Part shown: positions 5,267-6,868 of the stretch, one piece after another
Position numbering within the stretch: the stretch's first letter is position 1
How the letters are laid out: the number at the start of each line of letters is the position of its first letter
DNA from: Steroidobacteraceae bacterium
Lineage (GTDB): Bacteria > Pseudomonadota > Gammaproteobacteria > Steroidobacterales > Steroidobacteraceae
Length of the DNA: 6,868 bases
Assembly (NCBI GenBank): GCA_025927665.1
Contig: JAICKZ010000175.1
Coordinates: forward strand, 1-6,868
Reading direction: 5' to 3'
The notes under the pieces: generated by a model
What the model was told of the DNA's origin: nothing
Databases searched by the model: none
What the model saw: the letters and a program-made list of their open reading frames with translations, nothing else
Translations under genes and position numbers: made by a program

Positions 5267-5863
5267 TTATAACTGTGCCGCAACCGCTTCGTAATTGGCA
5301 AGCTTATTCAAAAAATTGTCAATAAAATCGGGCCGACGATTTCGATAATCAACATAGTATGCATGTTCCCACACATCCAGCGTCAGCAAGGCATTGCCGC
5401 CTGTTGCAACTGGCGAATCAGCATTAGAGGTCTTAGTGATTTTCAATTTTCCATCTTTACCTAACACCAACCAAGTCCATCCGGAACCGAACTGACCCAC
5501 CGCTGCAGCTTTGAATGCTTCCTTGAATTTTTCAACGCCACCAAAATCCTCACCCAATTTTCTTTCCAACCTGGAAGGTATTTCACCACCGGTTGGTGAT
5601 AACGAGCCCCAGAATTTAGTGTGATTCCACACTTGGCCCGCGTTATTGAATACCGCCGCCAAATCCGTATTGCCATCGGACAACTTGATCAACTCTTCCA
5701 ACGACTTGTCTTGTAATGCTGCATTTTTTTCAACCAGCTCATTCAACTTGGTCACATAAGCAAGATGATGCTTGCCATGGTGTAGCTCAAGTGTTTCCTG
5801 ACACATGCCGCGAGCTGCAAGCGCGTTGGTGGCAAATGGCAGTGGAGGTAAAGTAAACTTCAT
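5267..5863 (-). CDS. sodB: Superoxide dismutase, iron type
   Basis: SodB converts superoxide to oxygen and hydrogen peroxide in the cytosol. The 198-residue sequence has the four metal ligands His28 (LELHHGKHH), His81 (QVWNHTKFW), Asp163 and His167 (LDVWEHAYY), and the gateway Tyr36. Gln77 in the NNAGQVWNH segment and the absence of the late glutamine of MnSOD (SNADSP at 146-151) point to iron. FGSGWTWLV and DYRNRRPDF are standard. The segment LAARGMCQETLELHH has one residue more than E. coli SodB and recalls alphaproteobacterial enzymes of the 'GMSxETLExHH' type. The start is firm: AGGAG (5871-5875) is 7 nt before the ATG, downstream of an A/T-rich leader. The gene follows the TraB/GumN gene on the same strand after an 88-bp gap; no compelling promoter of its own was found there, so cotranscription is possible. 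Confidence 0.96.
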   Translation of the reverse strand: MKFTLPPLPFATNALAARGMCQETLELHHGKHHLAYVTKLNELVEKNAALQDKSLEELIKLSDGNTDLAAVFNNAGQVWNHTKFWGSLSPTGGEIPSRLERKLGEDFGGVEKFKEAFKAAAVGQFGSGWTWLVLGKDGKLKITKTSNADSPVATGGNALLTLDVWEHAYYVDYRNRRPDFIDNFLNKLANYEAVAAQL

Positions 5864-5951
5864 GGCTATTCTCCTAAATTAAAAAATAAAAAGCACAGAT
5901 AAGCATAGCTATCAAATTTGCAATCCACAAACCTGATGATGAGTCCTGGAT

Positions 5952-6868
5952 TCAAGGTCCTTCTACTTGATAACCCGCAGCGCGCAGCCGCTCCAACCCG
6001 CCATCCTTGCCAATCAATTCATAAACAGGACTCATCGCGATTGCAGACTGATGTTGATTCAATGCATCAGTAACCGCAGCAACCCAAGTCGCCTTGACTT
6101 GATCGCTCAGTTCTTTAACTCGATCCACACTCAACAATACCGCACGACATGCTGTTGCGCGTGTTTCATCATTCATTAGCTTGCGTAATTCATTGATATC
6201 ACCTCGCGCCCAAGCATTTGCACGTTGCTTTAACACAGGGAGATCGGTTTCTAAAATTGAAATTGCTTCTGCAAAGCAGGCGACTTCATCTGCGCGAGGA
6301 ACTTCACTCACTTGCTTGAGCACTTCGCGTGGTTCTGCCACTTTAATGGTCAAATTATGTACGGCGACATCGTAATGATCTGCGAGCTTCAACACGGTCT
6401 GTTGCACGTCGTTCTTTTCGCTTAGATCGTTGGCTTCGATGACATCACGATATAATTGTCCCGCTGCCACAATAGGTCGCAGTGTTTTTAGATCATTGTC
6501 GTGAATGCCATACGCCTGCACAATGGCGGCATAGCGTTTATACAGGTCATCGGGGAGCACATCCTTTAGCGTTTGTTTGTCAGGTAACTTCGAAAGTTTC
6601 TTGAATTGCAAATACAACGGCAATAATCCAAAGATAGAACCTTTAGGTCGAACATTCGTTTTACCAATGACTTGCTGCGACTGGGCAATGATATGTTCCA
6701 CCTCATCGGATTGCCAAATCATCTTTTTTGGTAATGGTTGCAACGTTCCAAGAATCCATACCGCATGTTGGTCCTTTGATACTTTCCATAGCTGCGGTCC
6801 CGGCCAATGACCGGTCACGACGACTTCGTCCATCACATTGGATGATTCCAATGTGGTATTGACCGGCC
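5952..6868 (-). CDS. TraB/GumN-family protein, 5' end cut by right window edge
   Basis: The frame is open to the window edge, giving about 304 visible residues. Counting from the TTG at 6849-6851, the visible features are VVVTGHWPGPQLWKV (10-24), VWILGTLQPLPKKMIWQS (31-48), a helical middle part, the family-typical ANAWARGDINELRKLM, and the end GKDGGLERLRAAGYQVEGP (281-299). This is the TraB/GumN (TIKI-like) fold. Related proteins that I recall begin with a signal peptide and a short linker before VVVTG, so the true start probably lies outside the window and the protein is probably periplasmic or envelope-bound; the TTG and the ATG at 6831-6833 lack ribosome sites. TIKI-type members use two GxxH motifs as metal ligands. 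Here the first is GTLQ (35-38), and the second, expected near residue 274-280, is replaced by SPVYELI. A hydrolase activity is therefore doubtful. Confidence 0.8.
   Translation of the reverse strand, partial: PVNTTLESSNVMDEVVVTGHWPGPQLWKVSKDQHAVWILGTLQPLPKKMIWQSDEVEHIIAQSQQVIGKTNVRPKGSIFGLLPLYLQFKKLSKLPDKQTLKDVLPDDLYKRYAAIVQAYGIHDNDLKTLRPIVAAGQLYRDVIEANDLSEKNDVQQTVLKLADHYDVAVHNLTIKVAEPREVLKQVSEVPRADEVACFAEAISILETDLPVLKQRANAWARGDINELRKLMNDETRATACRAVLLSVDRVKELSDQVKATWVAAVTDALNQHQSAIAMSPVYELIGKDGGLERLRAAGYQVEGP
6834..6855. repeat. Perfect 9-bp inverted repeat in the 5' part of the TraB/GumN gene
   Basis: CACATTGGA (6834-6842) and TCCAATGTG (6847-6855) form a perfect 9-bp dyad around 4 nt. It falls in the poorly conserved linker codons upstream of VVVTG. 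It could form an RNA hairpin just before the ATG at 6831-6833, or be a DNA operator, or be coincidental. Confidence 0.6.

Noticed and set aside
5897..5912. GATAAGCATAGCTATC upstream of sodB as a possible Fur-type operator
   Set aside because: Only the outer GATA/TATC bases are symmetric, the length differs from the 19-bp Fur box, and the region is simply AT-rich.
5876..5945. Promoter candidates for sodB (TTGTGG-17-TATGCT, TTGCAA-16-TATCTG)
   Set aside because: Each matches the consensus poorly (3-4 of 6 per box) in AT-rich sequence where such matches are expected by chance; not listed as a feature.
1..6868. CRISPR array, insertion sequence, prophage, toxin-antitoxin or defence island
   Set aside because: No regularly spaced repeats, transposase or integrase motifs, terminal inverted repeats or tRNA genes were seen; the window is filled with conserved housekeeping genes.

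Overview
The window reads as a compact, ordinary chromosomal segment of a gammaproteobacterium. Every gene is full of recognisable family motifs, intergenic gaps are short (the longest is about 145 bp), and I see no phage, IS, CRISPR or tRNA/rRNA signal. The taxonomic guess rests on: a homodimeric-type AceE, a class II PyrC of E. coli type, RNase T (a largely gammaproteobacterial exonuclease), a Grx4-type monothiol glutaredoxin, and a TraB/GumN-family protein carrying the 'VVVTG..PGP.LW' start that I associate with Xanthomonadales-like lineages. Base composition looks moderate rather than GC-rich. The order is inferred, not proven.

Layout. 1-1169 (minus): the N-terminal 389 codons of aceE, running off the left edge. 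A 145-bp divergent gap follows. 1315-3020 (plus): pyrC and rnt, joined by a 4-bp ATGA stop/start overlap. 3103-3702 (plus): a five-helix membrane protein related to the membrane domain of PuuD urate hydroxylase, with its own candidate promoter, ended by a strong hairpin terminator at 3728-3760 that should work in both directions. 3897-4211 (minus): grxD, best started at a GTG codon. 4300-5169 (plus): nadC, divergent from grxD, with candidate promoters that interleave in the 88-bp gap. 5223-5254: a hairpin between the convergent nadC and sodB. 5267-5863 (minus): iron-type sodB. 5952-6868 (minus): a TraB/GumN-family gene whose 5' end lies beyond the right edge.

Together these are central-metabolism and housekeeping genes: entry of pyruvate into the TCA cycle (AceE), de novo pyrimidine synthesis (PyrC), NAD synthesis from quinolinate (NadC), RNA 3'-end maturation (RNase T), and iron-sulfur/oxidative-stress functions (GrxD, SodB). 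In E. coli rnt, grxD and sodB also lie close together, so their presence within 3.5 kb here may be a remnant of an old neighbourhood.

I found no convincing new multi-gene system. The points most worth a second look are the TraB/GumN protein lacking both GxxH metal motifs, the stand-alone PuuD-like membrane protein without cytochrome c, a His-to-Tyr change in the quinolinate pocket of NadC, the interlocked grxD/nadC promoters, and an in-frame 23-codon open stretch after the grxD stop codon.
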